DNA of 64,000 bases from Clostridium pasteurianum BC1. Lineage in GTDB: Bacteria > Bacillota > Clostridia > Clostridiales > Clostridiaceae. Location of the stretch: contig NC_021182.1 of NCBI RefSeq assembly GCF_000389635.1, forward strand, positions 3,162,001 through 3,226,000. Direction: 5' to 3'. The first letter of the stretch is position 1. Every line of letters begins with the position of its first letter. Below, in pieces: positions 35,100 to 42,922 of this stretch. Position numbers and translations under genes: made by a program. Under the pieces are notes generated by a model that searched no databases, was not told the DNA's origin, and saw only the letters and a list, made by a program, of their open reading frames with translations.

Positions 35100-35440
35100 A
35101 TTAAGAAAGCATCTCTATTTTTCTAATGGGGATTCTCCCAATTCAATATTGCTGATTCTTTAACTTTCAAATCTATACATTTTAACTTACTATTTATCAA
35201 AGGATTTCCTAATGCTAAAATAGTCCTTATGGAACTTTAGCAAAGGTTACTGCATTATCTCTCCTGCAAAACTTATTGTTATTGCCTAGAAAGCTTGCAG
35301 CCTGACCAAAGTATCATATTCTGCTTACACAAATGTTGCATATCCTTTCGTAGCCACCAGCAAGGTTTTTCGTCTGGATAAATGCTAATTACGCGAGGTT
35401 GCAGTCAGTACTTTGGATTAGGATAATTCCTTTCTAATTT
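35100..35440 (+). ncRNA. Candidate IS110 bridge RNA region
   Basis: Between 35100 and the transposase are stem TGCTAAA/TTTAGCA (near 35213-35242) enclosing ATAGTCCTTATGGAAC, and a long-range stem CCAAAGTA/TACTTTGG (near 35316 and 35410) enclosing about 90 bases with further helices. This fits a two-loop bridge RNA. Assignment rests on position relative to the transposase. Confidence 0.45.
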
Positions 35441-35469
35441 CCTCATTATTTTTGAAAGGTGGTGATTTC

Positions 35470-36747
35470 ATGAAGAAATTAGATTACTTATCAACTCTAT
35501 TTGTTGGTATCGATATTGGTGCGAGACAAAATGTTGTCTCTGCTATTAATTTTGATCAAGAATTCTTGATTAAAATGGAGCCTGTTCCTAATACACAATT
35601 TGGTGCAGAACAATTAGAATCCATGCTTGTTAAAGTGTTAGAAAAGAACACTTTTAAAACTGTAATAATCGGCTTAGAATCTACTTCCTTTTACGGAGTA
35701 CATATTGCCAATTTTTTATCTTCAAGTGAAAGACTTATGCCTTACAAGCCTTATGTTTACTGCTTAAACCCTAAGGAAGTTGCTAACTACAAAGATTCCT
35801 TCAATTCTCTTGATAAAAATGACAGCATTGACTCTTTTGTTATTGCTGATTTTGCAAGAGTTGGCAGAATTCATACTGAACCCTGGCGGGGTTCTCAATA
35901 TCTTGCTCTGCAAAGACTTACAAGACACAGGCTTCATATTGTTGAATGCTTAACCAGAGAAAAGACTTACATGTTATCCAATGTATTTCTCAAGTTTAGT
36001 GAATTTGCTTTGTTACAGGGTGATGATCATCCTTTTTCTGATAAATATGGTGCTACTGCGTCATCTATATTGACAGATTTTCTTTCTTCTGAAGATATTG
36101 CAAATACTTCAATTGAAGATCTTGTTGACTTCGTCAATAAAAAAAGTCGCAAGCGGATTTCCAATCCACAGATGACTGCTGAAATTCTGCAGCAGGCTGC
36201 ACGTAATTCATACCGCCTTGATAAATGTTTGTATGAGCCTTTAACAACCTCAATTGCCTGCTCTTTTAATTGTATTCAGGCTTTTGAGAAAGAACTTAAA
36301 GCTATTAACAAGGCTATTGAAAAAGCAGTTATGGGAATGAACCCCGTTGAATACCAAATTTTAATGTCAATACCTGGGTTCGGCCCTGTTTACTCTAGTG
36401 GCATTCTTTCAGAATTAGGTAGTGTTCATGCTTTCCCTAATAACAATGCCATTGCTAAATACGCTGGCATCGTATGGAAGGAAAATCAATCTGGTGGTTT
36501 TAAGGCTGAAAACACACCAATGAACAAAGCAGGCAACCGTTATTTGCGCTATTATCTGATAGAAGCTGCTGGAAGTATCGTAAGATATATTCCTGAATAT
36601 CAAGAATTCTATCAGAAGAAATTTGCTGAAGTAACTACACATCAGCATAAACGAGCACTCGCACTAACATCTCGTAAATTGATTCGTTTGATTTTTGGAT
36701 TGCTGGCTAAAAATCAACTCTACTCTTCAAATAGGGTAGATAAATAA
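35470..36747 (+). CDS. IS110-family transposase/recombinase
   Basis: 425 residues from ATG 35470 with AAAGGTGGTG upstream. N-terminal RuvC-like DEDD domain: Asp in FVGIDIGARQNVV, Glu in IIGLESTSFYG, and Asp pair in SFNSLDKNDSIDSFVIADF. C-terminal Tnp domain: IPGFGPVYSSGILSELG...AKYAGI and NKAGNRYLRYYLIEAA with the catalytic-serine region. Uninterrupted, so probably active. Inserted between prophage genes. Confidence 0.95.
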   Translation: MKKLDYLSTLFVGIDIGARQNVVSAINFDQEFLIKMEPVPNTQFGAEQLESMLVKVLEKNTFKTVIIGLESTSFYGVHIANFLSSSERLMPYKPYVYCLNPKEVANYKDSFNSLDKNDSIDSFVIADFARVGRIHTEPWRGSQYLALQRLTRHRLHIVECLTREKTYMLSNVFLKFSEFALLQGDDHPFSDKYGATASSILTDFLSSEDIANTSIEDLVDFVNKKSRKRISNPQMTAEILQQAARNSYRLDKCLYEPLTTSIACSFNCIQAFEKELKAINKAIEKAVMGMNPVEYQILMSIPGFGPVYSSGILSELGSVHAFPNNNAIAKYAGIVWKENQSGGFKAENTPMNKAGNRYLRYYLIEAAGSIVRYIPEYQEFYQKKFAEVTTHQHKRALALTSRKLIRLIFGLLAKNQLYSSNRVDK

Positions 36748-37195
36748 ATAGTTTTGCGAACATACGTTCTAAGTTTGACGTATGCTTGTTAAGGTTACCC
36801 ATTTTTTTCAAAATCATTTCTTTTTCTTTTCATTTTGTTCTTGACATATTACCAAATTGCTTTATTTTATAAACATCATCCTTGCACTTTCAAAAACCAT
36901 ATTATATAATAAAGGTACGATATAATTTGAAAGTACATTAACTTGATGTAAGATGCTAGCTTACATCAAGTTTTTTCTTTAGTATAGAACTTTTTAAGAA
37001 AATACTCAATAAATTCAATTCGACAATAATATAGTTATTTTATTATATTGGTACTAATTGTAATATATCTTATAATTGTAGTAGATTAATTTAAAATTTC
37101 TTTTAAAATTGCAAAATAAAACCTAGAGCATAAACTCTAGGCTTTATAATGTATTAAGAATCATTCATTGATATAGACAATATTATTATGTCTAA
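36748..37195. other. Intergenic region, contains small RNA candidate and terminator repeat
   Basis: Holds the 3' end of the IS110 element, the promoter/terminator unit at 36882-36976 and terminator repeat copy B (37107-37205). No ORF with a ribosome site. Confidence 0.6.
36882..36976 (+). ncRNA. Candidate small RNA with promoter and strong terminator
   Basis: TTGCAC (36882-36887), 17-base spacer, TATAAT (36905-36910), start near 36917. About 25 bases on comes the perfect terminator AACTTGATGTAAG / CTTACATCAAGTT (36940-36952 with 36960-36972) and a T-run. It yields an RNA of about 60 nt with no ORF. Confidence 0.55.
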
Positions 37196-37205
37196 TTATT
37201 TCTGT
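37107..37205 (-). repeat. Terminator repeat, copy B
   Basis: AAATAAAACCTAGAGCAT then CTCTAGGCTTTATAATG, followed by TATTAAGAAT and ATTATTATGTC...ATTATTTCTGTA. Matches 26585-26697. Confidence 0.7.
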
Positions 37206-37576
37206 ACTATACTATTATTCTTCAAGGAATTAACTTCCAAAACAGCACCCTTAATTATATTAAAGATTTCATCATCTGAAAGACCTGTCTTGCCTTTTAT
37301 CAATTCAAGTACTTTACTGTGCTTAATAGCACCTTCCCAATTAAATTCCTTGCCTAACTGTTCTACTGCCTTAACTGTATTTTTAACCACTGCTACATCT
37401 TTGTTATATTGCTCAGTACCAATAGTCTTTTCAAGAGCTTCTTTTTGCTTTTCTATAAGTTCCTTATGTGCATCTAGGAAATTCTTTAATTGCCTTCTTC
37501 CAATCTCTAATACTGTAACAACACCAGCACCAATTATAGGGATTATAATTTCATTTATAACTGTTTGACTTAACAT
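37196..37576 (-). CDS. Phage holin, LLH family
   Basis: 126 residues from ATG 37576 with GGAGG 9 bases upstream (a TTG at 37591 overlaps that site). One N-terminal membrane segment (INEIIIPIIGAGVVTVLEIG), then a charged helical domain (HKELIEKQKEALEKTIG...) and a conserved C-terminal VKAVEQLGKEFNWEGAIKHS and ISDDEI-like stretch. Matches LLH holins of Firmicutes phages: small membrane proteins that time endolysin release. Part of the lysis module with the two genes that precede it on this strand. Confidence 0.82.
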   Translation of the reverse strand: MLSQTVINEIIIPIIGAGVVTVLEIGRRQLKNFLDAHKELIEKQKEALEKTIGTEQYNKDVAVVKNTVKAVEQLGKEFNWEGAIKHSKVLELIKGKTGLSDDEIFNIIKGAVLEVNSLKNNSIVQK

Positions 37577-37670
37577 TTTACATTCCTCCAATTTATTTAA
37601 TTTTGATGTATATATCTTCTTTTACAGGAAATACTACAAATATAATCAGTAAATATTTTTACATACAAAT

Positions 37671-37709
37671 AAAAAGAGAGATAAAATCTAAAAAGTTATC
37701 TCTCTTTTT
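37671..37709. terminator. Terminator between endolysin and LLH holin genes
   Basis: AAAAAGAGAGATAA / TTATCTCTCTTTTT stem with T-rich continuation. Confidence 0.85.
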
Positions 37710-37768
37710 ATAATTATTTTTATAAAAAAAGGACTATAGTTTCCTATAATCCCTTTTAACCTAACATC

Positions 37769-38710
37769 TTAGCCCATGTTGCTGTCCCAACTACTCCGTC
37801 TGGAATTAATCCATGTGCTTGCCTGCCAATTCTGTACTTTAATTTTAGTTTCATTACCGAATACACCGTCTATAGTAACACCTACAATCCACTGTATAAA
37901 TCTAGTTGCGTATTCGTAGTGTTGATACTGTACTCCATCCAAAGGTTTTGAGTAAATTTCTGTTACTGCAGCTATAGTTTTAGGCCCCCATATAGCATCT
38001 TGGACTAAACCCATTATTCCTTGGAAAGCTTTTATTGCATTATTAGTTAATTCTCCTCTTATGCTATCTATTGTTAAATTGACCTTTATAAGATAATTTA
38101 ACTGCTGCTGAATTATTCTTACTGCTGGATCACCTTGCTGTACCGGTTGCTGTGGAGCTGATGAAGCTGTTAAAACTACATTATTACTATCTATTAAAAC
38201 ATCATTACTGAATAGATCCACATCTACATCACCCTGCATTCCAGCTACTCTTCCAGTCCAACTATGCTGTATTCCGGCATAACCTTTGGTATCTGCTGGA
38301 GTTGCTCCTGGTTCTGCAATCCATATTTTATTCTTAGGAAGTCCTGATTGATCAGCTACGTTGTGAGCTGCATACGACAATAAACCAGGATTAAGAGCCA
38401 TAAATACAGTAACAAAACTCATATCTGGATTAGCTACTTCATAGCCCAATACTGGTTTTAAATCTTGTTGATACTTGCTAATAGTATTAATGAAGTGTTG
38501 GTACTCTTGTGCTGGTATGTTTCTACCAGCAAAGTGATAAAATCCCACCTTCAATCCTCTGCCCTTAGCTTCTCTGTACTGGCTATCCATTAAAGGATTA
38601 ATGTAGTTTATGCCCTCTGTAGCCTTTACATAAACTGCTTCTACACCGTCTGTCTTAACTGCATTCCAATCTGTAATAATAGTTCCTGAATAAATATCTA
38701 TTCCTTTCAT
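37769..38710 (-). CDS. GH25 endolysin with two C-terminal peptidoglycan-binding repeats; catalytic Asp replaced
   Basis: 313 residues. N-terminal GH25 lysozyme domain (residues 1-185): MKGIDIYSGTIITDW with the conserved first Asp, YVKATEGINYINPLM and VGFYHFAGR. The catalytic DxE pair normally written LDxE reads VLGYEVANPD, so the Asp has become Gly (codon GGC, one transition from GAC) while the Glu remains. Residues 195-310 form PG_binding_1 repeats (VRIIQQQLNYL...KAFQGIMGL; ATRFIQWIVGV...IKVQNW). It lies 3 bases after the holin gene. The substitution may make this lysin inactive, in line with decay of the prophage. Confidence 0.9.
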   Translation of the reverse strand: MKGIDIYSGTIITDWNAVKTDGVEAVYVKATEGINYINPLMDSQYREAKGRGLKVGFYHFAGRNIPAQEYQHFINTISKYQQDLKPVLGYEVANPDMSFVTVFMALNPGLLSYAAHNVADQSGLPKNKIWIAEPGATPADTKGYAGIQHSWTGRVAGMQGDVDVDLFSNDVLIDSNNVVLTASSAPQQPVQQGDPAVRIIQQQLNYLIKVNLTIDSIRGELTNNAIKAFQGIMGLVQDAIWGPKTIAAVTEIYSKPLDGVQYQHYEYATRFIQWIVGVTIDGVFGNETKIKVQNWQASTWINSRRSSWDSNMG

Positions 38711-38713
38711 ATG

Positions 38714-39112
38714 CTATTCCTCCTCTTTTTTTAATTGTTCCATTGCATTTACTAACTTTTTAGGTACCGGAATACCCATTTTTGCAGCGTTTTCAAAAAT
38801 ACTTATAGCTTCATTGCCTATATAAAAATAGCATACAAGTGTCCTAAACACCCATGTTCCATTGTTTATAAGCCTATCAAGTACAACTGCCATAATAACT
38901 ACAAATATTATAGTTAATTTTTTAAAGATAACTTTTCTTCCAATATCAGACGAAAGTTTTTTCTGGACATAACCACTAAATACTCCAGTGGCATAATCTA
39001 TGGCCATAAAAAATGCTAGTGCCATAAGGCATTTATCCCACCCACCAAATGCATAAGTAAAAAAGCACCCTAGTCCTGCTATAATACTGTTGAATACTTC
39101 TTTTTGATTCAT
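38714..39112 (-). CDS. Phage lysis/toxin-secretion holin (TcdE-like)
   Basis: 132 residues with three membrane segments. The MALAFFMAIDYATGVFSGYVQKKLSSDIGRKVIFKK stretch is the signature of the Holin_4 (TcdE/BhlA-like) family. It makes membrane holes for endolysin; TcdE relatives also release toxins. Adjacent to the GH25 lysin. Good ribosome site (AAGGAGG) before ATG. Confidence 0.9.
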   Translation of the reverse strand: MNQKEVFNSIIAGLGCFFTYAFGGWDKCLMALAFFMAIDYATGVFSGYVQKKLSSDIGRKVIFKKLTIIFVVIMAVVLDRLINNGTWVFRTLVCYFYIGNEAISIFENAAKMGIPVPKKLVNAMEQLKKEEE

Positions 39113-39175
39113 TCTGCACCTCCTTAAATTTTTATATTAAAAAAACACCCTATAATTAGGATGCGTGATTAGCTT

Positions 39176-39391
39176 TTATTTACTTTTTACAGTTTTAGTA
39201 CTTAGGTCAATATAATAATCATCTTTATTTTTTATAATATATTTGTCATAATCAGCTACTATAAAATCCCATATTATTTTCATGTCTTCTTCATTTGAAG
39301 CAAAATAAGACATATCTTGCATTCCTGTGCAGAAAGCTGTAATTGCTCCTGTTTGCTTAGAATAAAATAAAGTTAATTTTGTATCCTCCAC
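39176..39391 (-). CDS. Small phage protein, unknown
   Basis: 71 residues, MEDTKLTLFYSKQTGAITAF...DLSTKTVKSK, soluble, about the size of tail-end accessory proteins located between tail fibre and holin genes. A poor ribosome site (GGAGGATAC overlaps) and no recognised family. 11 bases after the tail-protein fragment. Confidence 0.6.
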   Translation of the reverse strand: MEDTKLTLFYSKQTGAITAFCTGMQDMSYFASNEEDMKIIWDFIVADYDKYIIKNKDDYYIDLSTKTVKSK

Positions 39392-39402
39392 ATTTTAACC
39401 CC

Positions 39403-40032
39403 CTATGCTATTACCATAAATGTAATACCAAAATCTATCTTTGGTGCATTTGAAGGATTAGATATCTGTATTGCTTGACAAGTTCCATCAATACTAAATC
39501 TTGCATTTGGATAATCATAACCACTAACACCTACTTCATAAGTCTTTAATGCAAAACCATCTGCCAAGTTTTGCAAACTAGCAGCTTGAGCTGTAGCTGT
39601 AAATGATTTTTTTTTAAATCTATCAGGTAATTGAATAGTTATTGAGGTTGCAGTATCTGGTATAATCGCAACACCTGTATAAGCTAAACAAGTATAATCA
39701 TACTCTACGCCATCAATAACTCTTTTTACTCCATCTGCACTAAAAATACTATAGGTAGTATCACTGTGAAATATTTTTAAAGTACCCGCTTCTAAATCAA
39801 ACTCTACAGCACCCCCTAGCAGTTTACCTGCAACAATTAAATCTGCAAAAAATCCCTTACCAGTTCCAAAAGTTTTAAAAATCCACTGTCCCTCTGCGTT
39901 AAGTTGATCAGATATCATAAATCCTTGAGTACCAAGTTCCATGGCTCCGAATGTAGGACTTTCTGATATTCTATCCTCAAATAATATTGCCTTTGCCTGC
40001 TGCTTTTCTGCTGAATCAGCCATAGCACCCAT
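39403..40032 (-). pseudogene. C-terminal part of a phage tail/receptor-binding protein
   Basis: 209 codons, GAMADSAEKQQAKAILFEDR...DFGITFMVIA. The beta-rich middle (GFMISDQLNAEGQWIFKTFG, GGAVEFDLEAGTLKIFHSD) is like the distal part of minor tail or upper-baseplate proteins. It has no proper start or ribosome site, and immediately upstream the DNA switches to the start of a methyltransferase gene, so most of this protein and everything before it have been deleted. Confidence 0.7.
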
Positions 40033-40052
40033 CTGTACTCGGATGGTTTACT

Positions 40053-40202
40053 TTATACTTTATGCATTGCTATAGCTGCAGGATCATGATTAATTGCTAT
40101 TTCAACGCTATGTCCTATTGCTAACTCAATGCCTGTACTTGCTCCACCACCCCCAGCAAAGTTATCAACTATAATTTCATCTAAAATACTAATTTGCTTC
40201 AC
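40053..40202 (-). pseudogene. N-terminal fragment of a phage DNA cytosine-5 methyltransferase
   Basis: 49 codons from GTG 40202 with AGGAGG upstream: MKQISILDEIIVDNFAGGGG then ASTGIELAIGHSVEIAINHD and AAIAMHKV, stop. FAGGGGASTGIE is motif I (AdoMet binding) of phage C5 methyltransferases. Just beyond, an alternative frame continues KVNHPST as in family members before the tail sequence begins. The gene is broken at about residue 50. Confidence 0.82.
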
Positions 40203-40408
40203 GCTTCTACCTCCTGGAGATTCGTCTAATTATCATAATAATTAAACATAAATATAAGAAGAAATACTAATACTATCATCTAAATTTACAACGTACCATA
40301 TTCAGTTTACGTAAAACTATCACCACTTCCATTATTCCTAAATACTATATAGCAGGATATTAAATAATCTTTATAATATCTAAATTATAAGAAAAGGAAG
40401 AGAAACGC

Positions 40409-40600
40409 ATGGCAAATCTAAATGTTGATAAAAATCTTATTTCTACAAATGATACTGCTAGAGTAGCGATACCAGCGATACCACCAATACAAGCTCAAAC
40501 ACAAGCACAAATAGAAGCAGAAATACAACGAATAACACAACAAATAGAGCAACAGATAACACAAATACTAACAAAAATAGAATTGCAATCACGATTATAA
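40409..40600 (+). CDS. Hypothetical Gln/Ile-rich coiled-coil protein
   Basis: 63 residues; ribosome site AAGGAAGAG 6 bases before the ATG and a TATAAT 35 bases upstream. Low-complexity heptad-like QTQAQIEAEIQRITQQIEQQ pattern suggests a short coiled coil. It is transcribed against its neighbours. No family; might be chance or a small structural protein. Confidence 0.4.
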   Translation: MANLNVDKNLISTNDTARVAIPAIPPIQAQTQAQIEAEIQRITQQIEQQITQILTKIELQSRL

Positions 40601-40841
40601 TCACCAACACAAAGGTCAAAAGTCCATATTAGAATGTATTTGTGTACAAGATTTATAAGTAGATTTTCTTAATAATTTTTGGACAGCCTTTAATAAATTT
40701 ACAAATTCATTAACTCTCTTAATTTGTATATTATTGTAAATAATGATACAATAACACAGTAGCTACTTTTATTAAATATCCACTTGGCCCTTTCACAGGG
40801 CTATTTTTTACTTTCTGAATTAAATTTCTTTGCCCTTTTGT

Positions 40842-41300
40842 TTAAGCAGCTTGACTAACTGCTATCTTAAAAGGTATATCACCATCATCTATGGGCGTTA
40901 TATCCGCTTTTAAATATTCATCATTATTTTTCACAGGTTCAAGAACCTTGCTACTTTGATTTTTGGAATTATTATCCACTCCCTTAGGTTGTAATAAATC
41001 AAAGTCTTCAACCATTACATCAGTACTCCATCTATTAGTACCATCTTGAGCTGCATATTTATTTATTTGCACTCTTCCACTAAGGCCAAATAAATGTCCC
41101 TTAAAAACATAATTAGCTATTGTTTCCGCTCTTTTCCCAAACATTGTACAATTAAAGAAGTCTGCTTCCTGTGGCTTGTTTTTGTCAAATCTAGGTCTGT
41201 TAATTACCAAAGTGAACTTCACTACAGGAGTTCCGGACCCTTGTATAAATTTAAGATCAGGATCCTTTACTAAGTGGCCCACAAGTTGTATTTTATTCAT
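40842..41300 (-). CDS. ssb: Phage single-stranded DNA-binding protein
   Basis: 152 residues. OB fold: MNKIQLVGHLVKDPDLKF, GTPVVKFTLVINR, DFFNCTMFGKRAETIANYVFKG and GRVQINKYAAQDG. Linker, then acidic tip DDGDIPF. In bacterial SSBs that motif is the very C-terminus and binds partner proteins; here nine more residues (KIAVSQAA...) follow, so a small frameshift in the CCTTTTAAG stretch probably removed the natural stop (one extra T gives PF then stop). Early-region gene of the prophage. Confidence 0.9.
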   Translation of the reverse strand: MNKIQLVGHLVKDPDLKFIQGSGTPVVKFTLVINRPRFDKNKPQEADFFNCTMFGKRAETIANYVFKGHLFGLSGRVQINKYAAQDGTNRWSTDVMVEDFDLLQPKGVDNNSKNQSSKVLEPVKNNDEYLKADITPIDDGDIPFKIAVSQAA

Positions 41301-41363
41301 CTATTTCACCTCACTGTTTGAACTTAATCTGATTACTATTTTCGCCTGGTTCAAAATGATCCT

Positions 41364-41936
41364 CTATAATATATAACTAGATTCTAAATCTGCTGTATGA
41401 AGGGCAACGCCAGCTTTATACATATTCCAAGCTGCACTTATAGTATTTAAATTTTCTTTAGCTTCATAGCCACCCATATGCCAACGTATAAGAATAACTT
41501 CTTCTTTAGTTAGTTTTATAAATTGCTGAAGCAATATAACGCTCTTTTCACCATGTCCTATAGGCATTAAATCATTAACCCCATACGCAGGTGTTTTAAT
41601 CCATTTCGGTTTTTCACCTGTTTTTGCAATATTAACGTTCTTGTCATAAACAGTATAAAAATTCACTTTGCAAATATCGTGAAGCAATGAAGAAATTGTA
41701 ACCGTGTCATAGCTTAGTCCAAAATCATATATTTCATTTTTTCTTTTAAATAATTCGTAGACATTAAGACTGTGTTCTGCAAGTCCTCCTGAAAAATTTC
41801 CATGGAATCTGGTTGAAGCGGGGGCGGTAAAAAAATCGCCCTCTACCAAATATTTAACAACCTTATCTATATTTTCTCTTTTGACATTACTCAAAAGATT
41901 TATTATTTGTTCTTTAATTACCTTTATATCTTTCAT
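41364..41936 (-). CDS. Phage HD-domain phosphohydrolase
   Basis: 190 residues. HD-type metal ligands: His in SGGLAEHSLNVYELF, His-Asp in SSLLHDICKVNFY, and further His in MPIGHGEKSV and IRWHMGG. Common in Clostridium phage early regions near SSB and recombination genes. Substrate unknown, perhaps nucleotides. It overlaps the preceding gene by 4 bases (ATGA). Confidence 0.85.
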   Translation of the reverse strand: MKDIKVIKEQIINLLSNVKRENIDKVVKYLVEGDFFTAPASTRFHGNFSGGLAEHSLNVYELFKRKNEIYDFGLSYDTVTISSLLHDICKVNFYTVYDKNVNIAKTGEKPKWIKTPAYGVNDLMPIGHGEKSVILLQQFIKLTKEEVILIRWHMGGYEAKENLNTISAAWNMYKAGVALHTADLESSYIL

Positions 41937-42217
41937 GCTTGCCTCCTTAATTCTAATTGCTCCCTTAGGTATTCATTTTCTTCTCTTAATTTATCTGTCT
42001 TTGTTTCTGATTCCAATAATCTATCCTGTAATGATGAATGAGTTTCTTTTTCTTCATGCAACACTTGGTCTATAGCTGTAAACAACTTATTAAAAGCATC
42101 CCATGAGCCAATTATCCATGTTGTTTCTGGACATTTAAGGATAAGAGTATCTTTGCTTTCAGGGTTGAATGAATAATCATCATCAGATTTTATAAAAATA
42201 TTTGAACTTGTAATCAT
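41933..42217 (-). CDS. Small phage protein with C-terminal coiled coil
   Basis: 94 residues: an N-terminal beta-rich part (IFIKSDDDYSFNPESKDTLI) and a C-terminal helix (SSLQDRLLESETKTDKLREE). No known family. Between the recombination-gene remnant and the HD gene, overlapping the latter by 4 bases, so part of the early operon. Confidence 0.65.
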   Translation of the reverse strand: MITSSNIFIKSDDDYSFNPESKDTLILKCPETTWIIGSWDAFNKLFTAIDQVLHEEKETHSSLQDRLLESETKTDKLREENEYLREQLELRRQA

Positions 42218-42228
42218 AAAATCACCTC

Positions 42229-42608
42229 TTAAAATGGATCTGCATCGTCAATATCCTCAGGTGGAGCATCTGGTCCAGGGTCATCATTTACAGGAGTTAC
42301 CTCAACGTCTACAACCTCAGTGTATTCTTCAACTAATTTTAGAAGAGTGTTTGCACTGTCATAAGTTAAACCTCTAAGACTTATTTTGTGTTCATTCGCA
42401 AGTGCTTCAAGCTTAGACACATCTGATCCTTTGCCTTCACCGATTACTAAACCTTTTTGTCTTCCAAGTTCCATTAAATATTGTTTCTGTTCTATTTGAA
42501 CTGGCTTTGGCTGCTCTGGTACCTCATTTTCTTTTTCTTTTCCTTTTCTACATCTACCGGCTCTGTATTTAAATCTTTATCATCAACATTCATTTCCTCA
42601 GCTACATA
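42229..42608 (-). pseudogene. C-terminal remnant of a phage early protein, probably a recombinase
   Basis: The 3' 82 codons (MELGRQKGLVIGEGKGSDVS...DIDDADPF) plus upstream ENEVPEQPKPVQIEQKQYL are open, but a shift in the GAAAAGGAAAAGAAAAAG run near 42540 separates them from the start-side reading LLYVAEEMNVDDKDLNTEPV. The acidic-proline linker and helical tail, with the position next to SSB, suit a RecT/ERF-type recombination protein; the catalytic part is gone. Its 5' side abuts the truncated repressor. Confidence 0.55.
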
Positions 42609-42613
42609 TAACA

Positions 42614-42922
42614 ATGGTTGGTATGTCCCATAGTGGAATCGCTGAAATAGAAGGCGGTAGAGTGAAAGGCACTGTTGATTTCATAGATAAGTTATCACAG
42701 GCAACTAATACAACTATATCTCATTGGACAGAAGGTGAAAATCCTGAAAATATAAAATGTTATAATCATGAAAGCTTGGACGTATTAATAGATTCAATGA
42801 TAGATACGGGTATCATAAAAGAAGATGGCAAGCTTAATGAAATGGCTCAAAATCTTATACTAAAGGTATTGGAAAAAGAAATAATACAAAGAATTGAAAA
42901 AAATAAAAGGGATAAAAAATGA
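42614..42922 (+). pseudogene. XRE-type phage repressor, N-terminus lost
   Basis: Open frame of 102 codons beginning inside a helix-turn-helix: MVGMSHSGIAEIEGGRVKGT then VDFIDKLSQATNTTISHWTE. The first helices (about 20 residues) are missing and no ribosome site precedes the ATG, because the DNA upstream is the divergent early-gene remnant. The C-terminal 55 residues are helical. It overlaps the integrase start by 4 bases. Evidence of a second internal deletion. Confidence 0.75.

Larger units (their letters stand above)
35040..36780 (+). mobile_element. IS110-family insertion sequence
   Basis: A 425-codon DEDD transposase preceded by about 430 bases of structured non-coding DNA and followed by a short tail with CATACGT/ACGTATG. 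Long non-coding left end is typical of the IS110 group, in which it encodes the bridge RNA. Exact ends are not resolved because IS110 elements lack terminal inverted repeats. Confidence 0.8.

Noticed and set aside
37188-37568. 126-codon + strand frame over the LLH holin gene
   Set aside because: Antisense to a gene with a good ribosome site and family match.
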